From assembly GCA_965221855.1 (NCBI GenBank), contig CBDCSV010000005.1:62001-126000 (forward strand): a stretch of 64,000 nucleotides of DNA. The letters run 5' to 3'. This document shows positions 34,705 through 43,211 of this stretch, piece after piece; positions within the stretch are counted from its first letter, which is position 1; every line of letters begins with the position of its first letter. The position numbers and the translations under genes are program-made. Under the pieces are notes generated by a model. That model saw only the letters and a list, made by a program, of their open reading frames with translations, made no database searches and was not told where the DNA came from. Source of the stretch: JAJDXO01 sp965221855. Its GTDB lineage: Bacteria > Pseudomonadota > Alphaproteobacteria > Rhodospirillales > UBA2165.

Positions 34705-35379
34705 ATGGACGACATGGCCGCCGCCGAAACCTATTTGAACCCGGGCCGGTTCGTCGACATGGATCACCCCGCGGTCCGGGCCTATGCCGCCGAGCACGTA
34801 GGCGATGCGACGGACACGAGGGGCAAGGTCCTGAATCTGTTTTATGCCATCCGGGACGGCATCTATTACGACCCGTATCTGCCGCCGACCGACCCCAGAT
34901 CCTACATGGCGAGCGTCGCGGTGGAGACGGGCCGCGGGTGGTGCGTCCCAAAGGCGGCGCTGATGGCGGCGTGCTGCCGTATCCATGGGATTCCGGCGCG
35001 TCCCGGCTATGCCGACGTGATCAACCATCTGGCGACCGACAAGCTGCTGGAGGCGCTCGGCGACGACGTCTTCTATTGGCATTCCTACTGCGACGTCCAC
35101 ATGGGCGAAAAGTGGGTGAAATGCACTCCCGCCTTCAACAAATCCATGTGCGAGAAGTTCGGCCTCAAGCCGTTGGATTTCGATGGCGAGACCGACTCCC
35201 TGTTTCACGAGTTCGATCAGGCCGGCAACAAGCACATGGAATACCTCCGCGACCGGGGCACCTATGCCGATGTCCCCATGGACGAGATCATCGCGACCTT
35301 CAAGGCGAACTACCGGGCCGACTGGCTGACCGGTCTGGAGGGGGACTTCCAGGAGGAAGCGGGCCAGCCCGCGGCGTAG
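34705..35379 (+). CDS. Transglutaminase-like cysteine protein
   Basis: This 224-residue protein has the transglutaminase-core pattern: catalytic-type Cys80 in GRGWCVPKAALMAACCR, His126 in YWHSYCDVH and GEKWVKCTPAFNKSM, where the usual aspartate (DPTF) is replaced. It lacks a signal peptide and acts in the cytoplasm. Such proteins cut or form amide bonds or transfer acyl groups. Beside CoA ligases an acyltransfer or amidase role is possible, but unproven. The ATG at 34705 was chosen over a TTG at 34690. The third 4Fe-4S protein follows 3 bp after the stop. Confidence 0.78.
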   Translation: MDDMAAAETYLNPGRFVDMDHPAVRAYAAEHVGDATDTRGKVLNLFYAIRDGIYYDPYLPPTDPRSYMASVAVETGRGWCVPKAALMAACCRIHGIPARPGYADVINHLATDKLLEALGDDVFYWHSYCDVHMGEKWVKCTPAFNKSMCEKFGLKPLDFDGETDSLFHEFDQAGNKHMEYLRDRGTYADVPMDEIIATFKANYRADWLTGLEGDFQEEAGQPAA

Positions 35380-35382
35380 CCG

Positions 35383-36309
35383 ATGCCGAAGCGCAAACGC
35401 GACATCGATCCCGAGGAGGCCAAGAAGAAGGTCCTCGAATATTGCCTGCGCAAGGGGGCGCTGGTCGCCGGCGTTGCCGATCTCGACGCAATCAACCGCA
35501 TCGCGCCCGCCGGACACCGCCCGAACGACATGATGCCCAGGGTGAAATCGGTGATCTCGCTCGGCGTCGGCGGCCAGACCCAAGGCGCCTGGACGGTGCC
35601 CGCGAAGGCCATGGCGTTCTTCGGCTCCACCGAAGGGCGGGCCTACACCATCGCCTACGGATTGTCGTTTTTCATCGAGCGCACGTTCGGGGAGCGCGCC
35701 ATCTACACGCCGCCGGACATCGATCCCGAACTGGGCCCGCGGGTCCCGCTCCAGAGCCTCAAGCTGCATGCCGAAATGGCGGGGATCGGGGCGCGCTCGC
35801 TGGCCGGCGACATCCTGCTGCACCCCGAATACGGCTACATGTATTTCGCGTCCGTCTTCACCGAGCTGGAACTTCCGCCCGACGAGCCGATGCGGGAGAA
35901 CCCCTGTCCGGCGCCCAGCTGCGTCAGCATGTACCGCTCCACCGGCCGCACGCCGTGCATGAAATTCTGCCCGGTCCAGTGCCTCAGCGGCGCCATCGAC
36001 GAAGACGGCAACCAGGCGGAGATGAACTACGACATGGCCGCTTGTGCCGAGATGACCCAGCAATACGAGACCATCTCGTCGGTGATGAACGAGGTGATGA
36101 GCGCGGCGAGCGCCGAAGAGCGGGAAAGCCTGCTCCACAAGCCCGAGCACAAGACGCTCTGGTACAAGATGTCCGTCGGCTCGGGCGGCCTTCTGGCCCA
36201 ATGCTTCGAGTGCATGCGGGTCTGTCCCATCGCCACCCAGGCGCCGCTCGCCGATCCGATCCGGCGGCTGGAGGCCGCCGAGGATGCCGCCGAGGCGGCG
36301 GCGGAGTAG
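35383..36309 (+). CDS. QueG/reductive-dehalogenase-like 4Fe-4S protein, paralogue 3 (divergent)
   Basis: This 308-residue protein is more distant from the two paralogues upstream. It has an N-terminal region VLEYCLRKGALVAGVADLDAI comparable to theirs, then the Cys-rich segment C175-x4-C180, C192, C196, C200 and a second motif C274-x2-C277-x3-CP. The canonical AGLG...TPEFGPR core is replaced by AEMAGIGARSLAGDILLHPEYGYMYF. It is cytoplasmic and ends in an Ala/Glu-rich tail. Its neighbours are a transglutaminase-like protein and a short unknown protein, suggesting a third subunit or partner enzyme. Confidence 0.75.
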   Translation: MPKRKRDIDPEEAKKKVLEYCLRKGALVAGVADLDAINRIAPAGHRPNDMMPRVKSVISLGVGGQTQGAWTVPAKAMAFFGSTEGRAYTIAYGLSFFIERTFGERAIYTPPDIDPELGPRVPLQSLKLHAEMAGIGARSLAGDILLHPEYGYMYFASVFTELELPPDEPMRENPCPAPSCVSMYRSTGRTPCMKFCPVQCLSGAIDEDGNQAEMNYDMAACAEMTQQYETISSVMNEVMSAASAEERESLLHKPEHKTLWYKMSVGSGGLLAQCFECMRVCPIATQAPLADPIRRLEAAEDAAEAAAE

Positions 36310-36313
36310 CGGC

Positions 36314-36643
36314 ATGGCCGGATATACCCTCTACGACCAGGCCGGCGTCACCGAGGACATGGTGGAGGAGTTCGGCGAGCGGATCTTCCAAATGAGCCAC
36401 AACATCCAGACGCGCATGGGCGATCCCTATCGCCTGAAGGATTGGGATCAGGTCGACGCGCAGCGGGAGAACATGGGCCTGACCGACGGAGAGATCGCCG
36501 GCAAGCTGGACCTGGAGGTCGAGCAGGTGACTTTCATCCGCACCCTGTTCGAAAGCCGCCGGTTCAGGACCGGCCACTACAAACGGCTCTACAAGCTCGG
36601 CGGCGGGAAACGCTACCGCCCGGAACGGGACGACGACAGCTGA
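36314..36643 (+). CDS. Small protein of unknown function in the Fe-S/CoA-ligase operon
   Basis: This 109-residue acidic-then-basic protein has no recognisable family. It is helical, with a Leu-rich middle (GLTDGEIAGKLDLEVEQVTFIRTLFESRRF) that looks like a helix-turn-helix or ligand-binding helix bundle, then a basic C-terminus (GGGKRYRPERDDD). It starts at the ATG 4 bp after the previous stop and its own stop is 5 bp before otsB, so it is certainly in the operon. It could be a small subunit or accessory factor of the 4Fe-4S proteins. Confidence 0.65.
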   Translation: MAGYTLYDQAGVTEDMVEEFGERIFQMSHNIQTRMGDPYRLKDWDQVDAQRENMGLTDGEIAGKLDLEVEQVTFIRTLFESRRFRTGHYKRLYKLGGGKRYRPERDDDS

Positions 36644-36648
36644 CCCGG

Positions 36649-37416
36649 ATGTCCCGGAATATTGCAGACCTATCCGACCTGCCGCCGCCGGACCCTGACG
36701 GACTGGCGGTGTTTTGCGACGTGGACGGCACATTGGTCGATATCGCCGACACCCCGGAAGGCGTTCACGTCCCCGGCGAGCTGAGGACAACGTTGGATTC
36801 GGCCCGGGACCGGCTTTCCGGCGCATTCGCATTGGTGACCGGCCGCGGACTTGCCGACGTGGAGAGAATGTTCGAGCCCTCCCGGTACGCGACCGCGGCC
36901 GTTCACGGCCTGGAAATTCGCACCCGGCCCGGCGAGCCGGCGAAGAGCTACCGGCCGGATGCCGCCTTCCGCGCGGAAATCGAGCGTCTGACCGAACGTT
37001 TCTCGGACCGCGAGGGCATCATCGCCGAAGACAAGACCTACGCCATCGCGCTCCATTTCCGGCTGGCGCCGGAGGCCGAGGGCGACATCTTGATCGAGTT
37101 GCATCGCAGCCGGACGAGGCTGGGCAGCGCCTTTCAGGTAATCGAGGGGAAAAAGCTCGCCGAGTTGAAGCCCCTCGCCGCCAACAAGGGATCGGCGCTC
37201 AGGCATTTCATGGCGGAATCGCCATTCGCCGGCCGCCGGCCGGTTTATTTCGGCGATGACACCACCGACGAATATGCGTTCGAGGCCGCGAACGAACTCG
37301 GCGGGGTATCCGTACGCGTCGGCGCCCACCCGGATACCCGTGCGCAAATGGTCGTCCACGACCGGCAGATACTCTACACTTGGCTGCAAATGCTCTCGCG
37401 CGGGAGTTCGGGATGA
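36649..37416 (+). CDS. otsB: Trehalose-6-phosphate phosphatase
   Basis: This 255-residue HAD-superfamily phosphatase has motif I VFCDVDGTLVDIADTP at residues 21-36, with Asp as nucleophile and general acid, and a trehalose-phosphatase cap. The Lys of GSALRHFM and motif IV YFGDDTTDEYAFEAA follow. It hydrolyses trehalose-6-phosphate to trehalose, completing the OtsAB pathway. The stop overlaps the next gene's start by 4 bp (ATGA). It opens a four-gene sugar cassette in the order otsB, GH15, otsA, glk. Confidence 0.95.
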   Translation: MSRNIADLSDLPPPDPDGLAVFCDVDGTLVDIADTPEGVHVPGELRTTLDSARDRLSGAFALVTGRGLADVERMFEPSRYATAAVHGLEIRTRPGEPAKSYRPDAAFRAEIERLTERFSDREGIIAEDKTYAIALHFRLAPEAEGDILIELHRSRTRLGSAFQVIEGKKLAELKPLAANKGSALRHFMAESPFAGRRPVYFGDDTTDEYAFEAANELGGVSVRVGAHPDTRAQMVVHDRQILYTWLQMLSRGSSG

Positions 37417-39224
37417 CAAGACCTTCGGCGGATCTCAATCTAGCGGTTATCGGCAACTGCGCCATCGCGGCGCTGATCGATCCGCGCGGCCGGTATGTAT
37501 GGGGATGTTTCCCCGATTTGGCCGGCGACCCGATGTTCTGTTCGCTTCTGGCCAATGATCACGGTTCATTGGACTACGGCTATTTCGAGGTCGAACTGAT
37601 CGGTTGCGCCTCCAGCGAGCAGCGATACATCAAGAACACGGCGGTGGTGGTCACGACGCTGCGCGACGACAAGGACGGGGTGCTCGAAATCGTCGATTTC
37701 GCGCCCCGGTTCAAGCGGACGGACCGGATATTCCGCCCCATCGGAGTGGTCCGGCAAATCCGGGCTCTCTCCGGACGGCCCCGGATTCGTATCCGGCTCC
37801 GTCCGGCAACGGGTTGGGGGGCGAAACAGGTACCGACGACCCGAGGCTCCAACCACATACGCTACATCGGCGAGGATGTGGTGCTGCGCTGTACGACGGA
37901 TGTCCCGGTGACCTATATCCTCAACGAGACCGCGTTCGTGATCGACGAGCCCGTCAATATCATGCTGGGTCCCGACGAAACGCTGAACACGCCAATCGCC
38001 GGCACTTCCCGGGACTTTTTCGAACGCACCTGCGAGTACTGGCGGGAATGGACCCGGTACCTTTCGATCCCCTTCGAGTGGCAGGATGCGGTGATCCGGG
38101 CCGCCATCACCCTGAAGCTGTGCAACTTCGAAGAGAGCGGCGCGATCGTCGCCGCCCTGACCACGTCGATCCCCGAGGCCAAGGACGCGGAGCGCAACTG
38201 GGATTACCGGTTTTGCTGGCTTCGGGACGGGTATTTCGTGGTTCGCGCGCTCAACCGGCTGGGCGCCACGAAGACCATGGAGGAATTCCTCCACTACATC
38301 ACCAACCTGATCGCCGAAGAAGAGGAGGAGGATGAGCGTGAGGTCATACAGCCCGTCTTCGGCATTCATTACGAACGCCAGCTGATCGAGGAACTGGTTG
38401 AGACCCTGCCCGGATATCGGGGCATGGGGCCGGTGCGCCGCGGCAACCAGGCCTACGAGCATATTCAGAACGATGGGTACGGCTCGGTCATCCTGGCGGT
38501 GACCCAGACATTCTTCGACAACCGCCTTTCCCGTCTCGGCGACGCCGACCTGTTCCGTTATCTCGAACCGGTCGGCGAACGCTGCGTCGATCTGTACGAC
38601 AAACCGGACGCCGGCCTTTGGGAACTCCGTGGAGACGCCCATGTCCACACCTACTCGAGCGTCATGTGCTGGGCGGGCGTCCATCGGTTGGCGCGCATCG
38701 CCGAACAGCTTGGGCTGGAGGACAGGGCCGCCTATTGGAACGGGCACGCCAATCGGATTCGCGCGGCCATCGACGAGAATGCCTATAACGCCGAGCGCAA
38801 CAGTTTCGTCGACACCTGGGGCGGGAGCCATGTCGACGGCAGCCTCCTGCTTTTGCTGGAGCTTGGATTTCTCGATTCCGACGATCTCAGGTTCGCCGGA
38901 ACGGTGGACGCGGTCGGCGCCGAACTTCGCCGCGGCAATCTGTTGATGCGCTATGCCAAGGCGGACGATTTCGGCCATCCCGAAAACTCCTTCATCATTT
39001 GCACCTTCTGGTATATCGACGCGCTGGTGAAAATCGGGCGGACCGGGGAAGCGCGGCAAATTTTCGAGGAGATGCTGTCGCGGCGCAATCATGTCGGGCT
39101 GTTGTCCGAAGACCTGGATCCGAATACCGGCGAACTGTGGGGAAACTTCCCGCAGACCTATTCGATGGTGGGTCTGATAAATTCCGCCATGCAGCTGTCG
39201 AGGCCCTGGGACGATGTCTTCTAG
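37413..39224 (+). CDS. Glycoside hydrolase family 15 protein, possible trehalase
   Basis: This 603-residue protein has an N-terminal beta-sandwich domain followed by an (alpha/alpha)6 barrel. The GH15 motif RNWDYRFCWLRDG is near residue 260 and the C-terminal SEDLDPNTGELWGNFPQTYSMVGLI region holds the second catalytic acid. Family members include glucoamylases and GH15 trehalases. Lying between otsB and otsA, upstream of a glucokinase, a trehalase role is likely but inferred. It has no signal peptide, so it acts in the cytoplasm. It overlaps otsB by 4 bp and otsA by 11 bp. Confidence 0.88.
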   Translation: MTRPSADLNLAVIGNCAIAALIDPRGRYVWGCFPDLAGDPMFCSLLANDHGSLDYGYFEVELIGCASSEQRYIKNTAVVVTTLRDDKDGVLEIVDFAPRFKRTDRIFRPIGVVRQIRALSGRPRIRIRLRPATGWGAKQVPTTRGSNHIRYIGEDVVLRCTTDVPVTYILNETAFVIDEPVNIMLGPDETLNTPIAGTSRDFFERTCEYWREWTRYLSIPFEWQDAVIRAAITLKLCNFEESGAIVAALTTSIPEAKDAERNWDYRFCWLRDGYFVVRALNRLGATKTMEEFLHYITNLIAEEEEEDEREVIQPVFGIHYERQLIEELVETLPGYRGMGPVRRGNQAYEHIQNDGYGSVILAVTQTFFDNRLSRLGDADLFRYLEPVGERCVDLYDKPDAGLWELRGDAHVHTYSSVMCWAGVHRLARIAEQLGLEDRAAYWNGHANRIRAAIDENAYNAERNSFVDTWGGSHVDGSLLLLLELGFLDSDDLRFAGTVDAVGAELRRGNLLMRYAKADDFGHPENSFIICTFWYIDALVKIGRTGEARQIFEEMLSRRNHVGLLSEDLDPNTGELWGNFPQTYSMVGLINSAMQLSRPWDDVF

Positions 39225-40614
39225 GCCGCCCCGGCTGGTCGTCATTTCAAATCGTGTTCCCAATCCCGGGGACAAGAAGGCGCAGGCCGGCGGTTTGGCG
39301 ACGGCGCTGCTCGACGCACTCGGAGACAGCGGGGGGTTGTGGTTCGGGTGGAACGGCAAGGTCGGCACCGACCACCGCCCGGACCCGGCCATCAGCGAAC
39401 AAGCCGGCATTACGTTCGCCACCATGGAACTGTCGCGGCGGGACTACAACGAGTACTACAACGGCTTCGCCAACCGCACTCTTTGGCCCCTGCTGCACTA
39501 CCGGCTGGATATGGCCTATTTCGACCGCCAGCAATATTCCCGGTACATCGAAGTCAACCGGCTTTTTGCCGAGCGACTGTCTCCGCTGCTCCGCAAGACC
39601 GACATCATTTGGGTCCACGACTACCATCTCATCCCCATAGCGGCCGAGCTCCGGGCGCGGGGCCATGAACAGAAAATCGGCTTCTTTCTGCACACGCCGT
39701 TCCCGGCGACCGAAATCATGACGGCGCTCCCCAACCACGACCAGCTGGTCCGGTCGATGTTCGACTACGATCTGATCGGATTTCAGACCGAGAAGTACAA
39801 GCGGGCGTTCCTCGACTACCTGCGCTACGAGGTGGGCGCCAATGTGACGGCCAGGCATGCCGAGCTCGACGGCCGGCGTGTCCGGATCGGCGTGTTTCCC
39901 GTCGGTATCGACGCGGATCAGTTCAAGCGCAGCGGCGCGGACGCGGAGAGCCTCGCCTGGCACCGGAACCTGCGCCGCCAGCATGGCGACACGGACTGGC
40001 TCATCGGCGTCGATCGGTTGGACTATTCGAAGGGTCTGATCGAGAGATTTCGGTCCTATGGGAGGTTCCTGGCCAAATACAGCGAATTCCAGCGCAAGGT
40101 CACCTTCTTTCAGATCGCGCCGCCGTCCCGGGCCGAAGTGCCGGAATATCGTGAAATTCGCCACGAACTGGAGGCCGAAGCCGGGCATATCAACGGGCGC
40201 TTCGCCGATCTCGATTGGGTGCCGATCAACTACATCAACAAGAGCTACACCCGGGCCCAGCTGGCGCGCTTCTATCACGAGAGCCGGGCCGGCTTCGTGA
40301 CGCCGCTGCGTGACGGAATGAACCTTGTGGCCATGGAGTATGTGGCGTCCCAGAATCCGCATGATCCGGGCGCGCTGATCCTGTCCAGGTTTGCCGGCGC
40401 GGCCGACTATCTGGACGGCGCGCTGGTGGTCAATCCGTTCGGACAGGATGGCGTATCCGACGCCATCGCGATGGCGCTCGACATGCCTCTGGAGGAGCGC
40501 CGGGAGCGTTATGATTCGATGATGGCGGCCATTGAACGCAACGATGTCAAGAAGTGGGGGCGGACGTTCGTCCAGGCTTTGATCAAGGTTCGGCGGGGCC
40601 CGGCGGCGAAGTGA
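39214..40614 (+). CDS. otsA: Trehalose-6-phosphate synthase (GT20)
   Basis: This 466-residue retaining glycosyltransferase has VVISNRVPNPG at the N-terminus, HDYHLIPIAAELRARG near residue 133, RLDYSKGLIERF about 270 and RDGMNLVAMEYVASQ near 370, all GT20 hallmarks for binding glucose-6-phosphate and UDP-glucose. It makes trehalose-6-phosphate for OtsB. It overlaps the GH15 gene by 11 bp and sits directly before glk. Trehalose in such bacteria protects against osmotic and drying stress. Confidence 0.96.
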   Translation: MSSRPPRLVVISNRVPNPGDKKAQAGGLATALLDALGDSGGLWFGWNGKVGTDHRPDPAISEQAGITFATMELSRRDYNEYYNGFANRTLWPLLHYRLDMAYFDRQQYSRYIEVNRLFAERLSPLLRKTDIIWVHDYHLIPIAAELRARGHEQKIGFFLHTPFPATEIMTALPNHDQLVRSMFDYDLIGFQTEKYKRAFLDYLRYEVGANVTARHAELDGRRVRIGVFPVGIDADQFKRSGADAESLAWHRNLRRQHGDTDWLIGVDRLDYSKGLIERFRSYGRFLAKYSEFQRKVTFFQIAPPSRAEVPEYREIRHELEAEAGHINGRFADLDWVPINYINKSYTRAQLARFYHESRAGFVTPLRDGMNLVAMEYVASQNPHDPGALILSRFAGAADYLDGALVVNPFGQDGVSDAIAMALDMPLEERRERYDSMMAAIERNDVKKWGRTFVQALIKVRRGPAAK

Positions 40615-40615
40615 C

Positions 40616-41551
40616 GTGACCGGAACCGTACTCGGAGATATCGGCGGGACAAACGCCCGGTTCACCATCGCCGGCGGGCCCGGCGAACTCGGCGATATGG
40701 TCAATTTCCGGACCGCCGATTTCGCCACCTTCGACGACGCGCTCCGGAGCTACCTGGATCAAATACCGGACAAGGAGATCACTCGGGCCGCCGTCGCGGT
40801 TGCCGGCCCCGTATCGGACGGGGCCGCGGTTCTGACCAATTCGGACTGGACCGTTTCGGTTCGGGGGCTGAGGGACGGATTCGGCTACGAGGCGGCCAGC
40901 GTCTTGAACGATTTCGCCGCGAACGCCATGGCGGTGCCGCTCCTGCAACCGGACGATGTCGAGACCATAAACGGCGGCCAGGCGATCGAAGGCGCGCCCG
41001 TCGCCGTGATCGGACCCGGCACGGGCCTGGGCGTCGCGGCGCTCGTACCGGGCGGAAATGGACCGGCGGTCGTCCCGACGGAGGGCGGACACGTCGCGAT
41101 GGCGCCGGCCGACGACGAAGAGTACGAGCTCCTTCAGGTGCTGCGGCGGGAATTCGGCCACGTATCGGCCGAGCGGGTCTTGTCGGGCCAGGGAATCGTA
41201 AACCTCTACCGGGCGCTGGCCGCGGTTCGGAATTCGCCGGCGGTATTCGCGGACCCCGCCGAGATCACCGGGGCGATGGATAGCGACGAATTGGCGGCGG
41301 AAACCATGTCCCGCTTCTTCGCCATGCTCGGCGGCTTCGTCGGGGATACGGCGCTGAGCCTGGGCGCGCGCGGCGGGGTCTATCTGATGGGCGGGATCCT
41401 GCCGCGCCTCGGCGAGAGATTGCAGGCGTCATCGTTCCTCGACCGCGTTCAGGCGAAGGGACGGTTCCGCGACTATTTGCGGGAAATCCCGATAAAGCTG
41501 GCGGTTCACGAAAATCCGGCTCTTCTCGGCCTGTCGACGCTCGCTGAATAA
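40616..41551 (+). CDS. glk: Glucokinase
   Basis: This 311-residue ROK-like/Glk kinase begins GDIGGTNARFTIAGG with the ATP phosphate motif, has FAANAMAVPLLQPDD and GPGTGLGVAALVPGG in the centre and LMGGILPRLGERL near the C-terminus. The GTG start lies 1 bp after the otsA stop, showing tight coupling. It makes glucose-6-phosphate, which OtsA can use. With GH15 as a trehalase, the four genes would form a trehalose synthesis-breakdown cycle. A PaaK-like gene converges 1 bp away. Confidence 0.93.
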   Translation: MTGTVLGDIGGTNARFTIAGGPGELGDMVNFRTADFATFDDALRSYLDQIPDKEITRAAVAVAGPVSDGAAVLTNSDWTVSVRGLRDGFGYEAASVLNDFAANAMAVPLLQPDDVETINGGQAIEGAPVAVIGPGTGLGVAALVPGGNGPAVVPTEGGHVAMAPADDEEYELLQVLRREFGHVSAERVLSGQGIVNLYRALAAVRNSPAVFADPAEITGAMDSDELAAETMSRFFAMLGGFVGDTALSLGARGGVYLMGGILPRLGERLQASSFLDRVQAKGRFRDYLREIPIKLAVHENPALLGLSTLAE

Positions 41552-41552
41552 C

Positions 41553-42965
41553 TCACCCGGCTCGTTCGTCGCGGACCCGCTTGGCCTTGAACTCGGTCTT
41601 GGGGAGCGTCCCGGGCGCCAGGACCTCCACGTCGACGCGGACTTCGCAGCGGTTGCGAACCTCGCTGCCCACGGCGTCCCCGACGTCGTCCCCATGCTCG
41701 ACCCGCACCGTCATGATGTCGAGGCCGTTGTCATTGGTGGTCAGGACGATTTCATACTCGTCCCCGACCCCCGGCACCGCGCGGACCGCTTCCTCGATCT
41801 GGTCCGGGTACATCTTGTTGCCGCGGAGATTGATCAGGTCGTCCGCCCGCCCGGAGAACGATCCGACGGCGCGGACGTGGGTGCGGCCGCAGGCGCATTT
41901 TTTGGTCGTGTAGGTGGTGTAGTCGCCGACCAGGAATCTCAACTGAGGTGAGCTTTCCGAGTTGAGGCAGGTGCATACCGTCAGGCCCCGCTCGCCCTCG
42001 TCCACGTTCTCCTTGGACTCGGCGTCGACCAGTTCCCAAATCTGAATGTCCTCCATCAGATGGGTGGTCACGGTGCCGTCCTCGGCCTCCGATGCGGGAC
42101 AGGAATATCCGCCGCAGTGAGGGGAGGCCTCGGTGCAGCCGTAGAACTCGACCATCTCCGCGTCCCACAAGCCCTGCAGCCGGTCGCGGGTGTTCTTGAT
42201 TCCGGTCCCCGGCTCGCCGCCCACGAGCATCCGCTTGACCGAGCTTGCCGCGGGGTCCAGCCCCAGCTCCTCCATGACCCGGCCCAGGTGCAGGGCGTAC
42301 GAGGTCGTTCCGCAGATGACCGTCGGCTTGAAGCGATCGACGAGCCGGGCGCGCATTTCGCCGGTCATGCCGCCGCCGGGGATGGTCGGCACGCCCATCT
42401 TCGCCAGGCCGAACTGGACGCCCCAGGCGAAGACATGGGGGCCGTAGCCCGAACAGATGAGCACGGAGTCGTCGGGACGGATGCCGTGGGAGTGCATCGC
42501 CCGGGCATTGGCCCAGGCCCAATATTCCCGGTCGATCTGCGAGTACCGGAATACCCGGGGCACGCCGGTCGAACCGGACGATGAGAAAATCATCCAGCCC
42601 CGCTCCGCCCACAGTTCGTCGTCATGGGTCGAGTAGGTGCCGTAGGGCGGCGTTTTCTCGACGTCCGCCATCATCTCCGCCTTGTCGACGACCGGCCACT
42701 TCGGGAGATCGTCCACGTTTTGGATATCGGTCGGCGCAAGGCCCAAACGGTCGAACCGCCGCCGATAGAAATCGCTGTTCTCGTAGAGGAAGGGCGTCAC
42801 CGCGGCGAGCTTTTCGTTTTGAATGCCGATGATTTCGTCGCGAGAGGCGCAATCGAGGCTCGGCGACCAGTAATCGCCGCTGCCGGCGGCGTCCCCGTCC
42901 CGTTTGTACTTCTCCAGCGTTTCGAGCCAGACGCGGCGCGTCTGCTCCCGGCGGTCGCTGCTCAT
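41553..42965 (-). CDS. Phenylacetate-CoA ligase family protein, second PaaK-like copy
   Basis: This 470-residue ANL-family protein has the motif IFSSSGSTGVPRVFRYSQ near residue 130, EMVEFYGCTEASPHCGGYSC about 270 and the C-terminal RADDLINLRGNKMYPDQIEEAVRAVPG. It activates an aryl or similar carboxylic acid with ATP and CoA. Its tail-to-tail arrangement with glk places it at the edge of the cluster, and a double-hairpin repeat sits immediately upstream. The preferred substrate is unknown. Confidence 0.86.
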   Translation of the reverse strand: MSSDRREQTRRVWLETLEKYKRDGDAAGSGDYWSPSLDCASRDEIIGIQNEKLAAVTPFLYENSDFYRRRFDRLGLAPTDIQNVDDLPKWPVVDKAEMMADVEKTPPYGTYSTHDDELWAERGWMIFSSSGSTGVPRVFRYSQIDREYWAWANARAMHSHGIRPDDSVLICSGYGPHVFAWGVQFGLAKMGVPTIPGGGMTGEMRARLVDRFKPTVICGTTSYALHLGRVMEELGLDPAASSVKRMLVGGEPGTGIKNTRDRLQGLWDAEMVEFYGCTEASPHCGGYSCPASEAEDGTVTTHLMEDIQIWELVDAESKENVDEGERGLTVCTCLNSESSPQLRFLVGDYTTYTTKKCACGRTHVRAVGSFSGRADDLINLRGNKMYPDQIEEAVRAVPGVGDEYEIVLTTNDNGLDIMTVRVEHGDDVGDAVGSEVRNRCEVRVDVEVLAPGTLPKTEFKAKRVRDERAG

Positions 42966-42986
42966 GATGCCTCCCGTTCGTCCCCC

Positions 42987-43123
42987 TAGATCGGGTCATG
43001 TTTTGACGGAACCTCGGCGCGGTTTCGTCAAAACATGTGAATCCGATCTATTTCAATAGTGTAGAGCCGATTCACATGGATTGTCGGCATCGCAAAGCGA
43101 TTCCGACAATCCATGATCGGCTC
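42987..43123. repeat. Paired palindromic element (two adjacent hairpins)
   Basis: Hairpin A spans 42987-43050, with arms that share the pattern TAGATCGG...CATGTTTTGACG and a 7-base loop. Hairpin B spans 43064-43123, with arms GAGCCGAT...CATGGATTGTCGG and a 3-base AAA loop. Each pairs over about 27 bp with one 3-base gap, and both contain GATTCACATG near the foot. The two lie upstream of the minus-strand PaaK-like gene and the plus-strand MetE-like gene. The design resembles a miniature transposable or REP-type element. Confidence 0.75.
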
Positions 43124-43211
43124 TGGGCGCTTAATGTTTGCTTGATGATCCTAGAAACTGCCGGTTAGGGTTTCAACACGACAACGAAGGACAAGACCAG
43201 GGAGGACCCGA

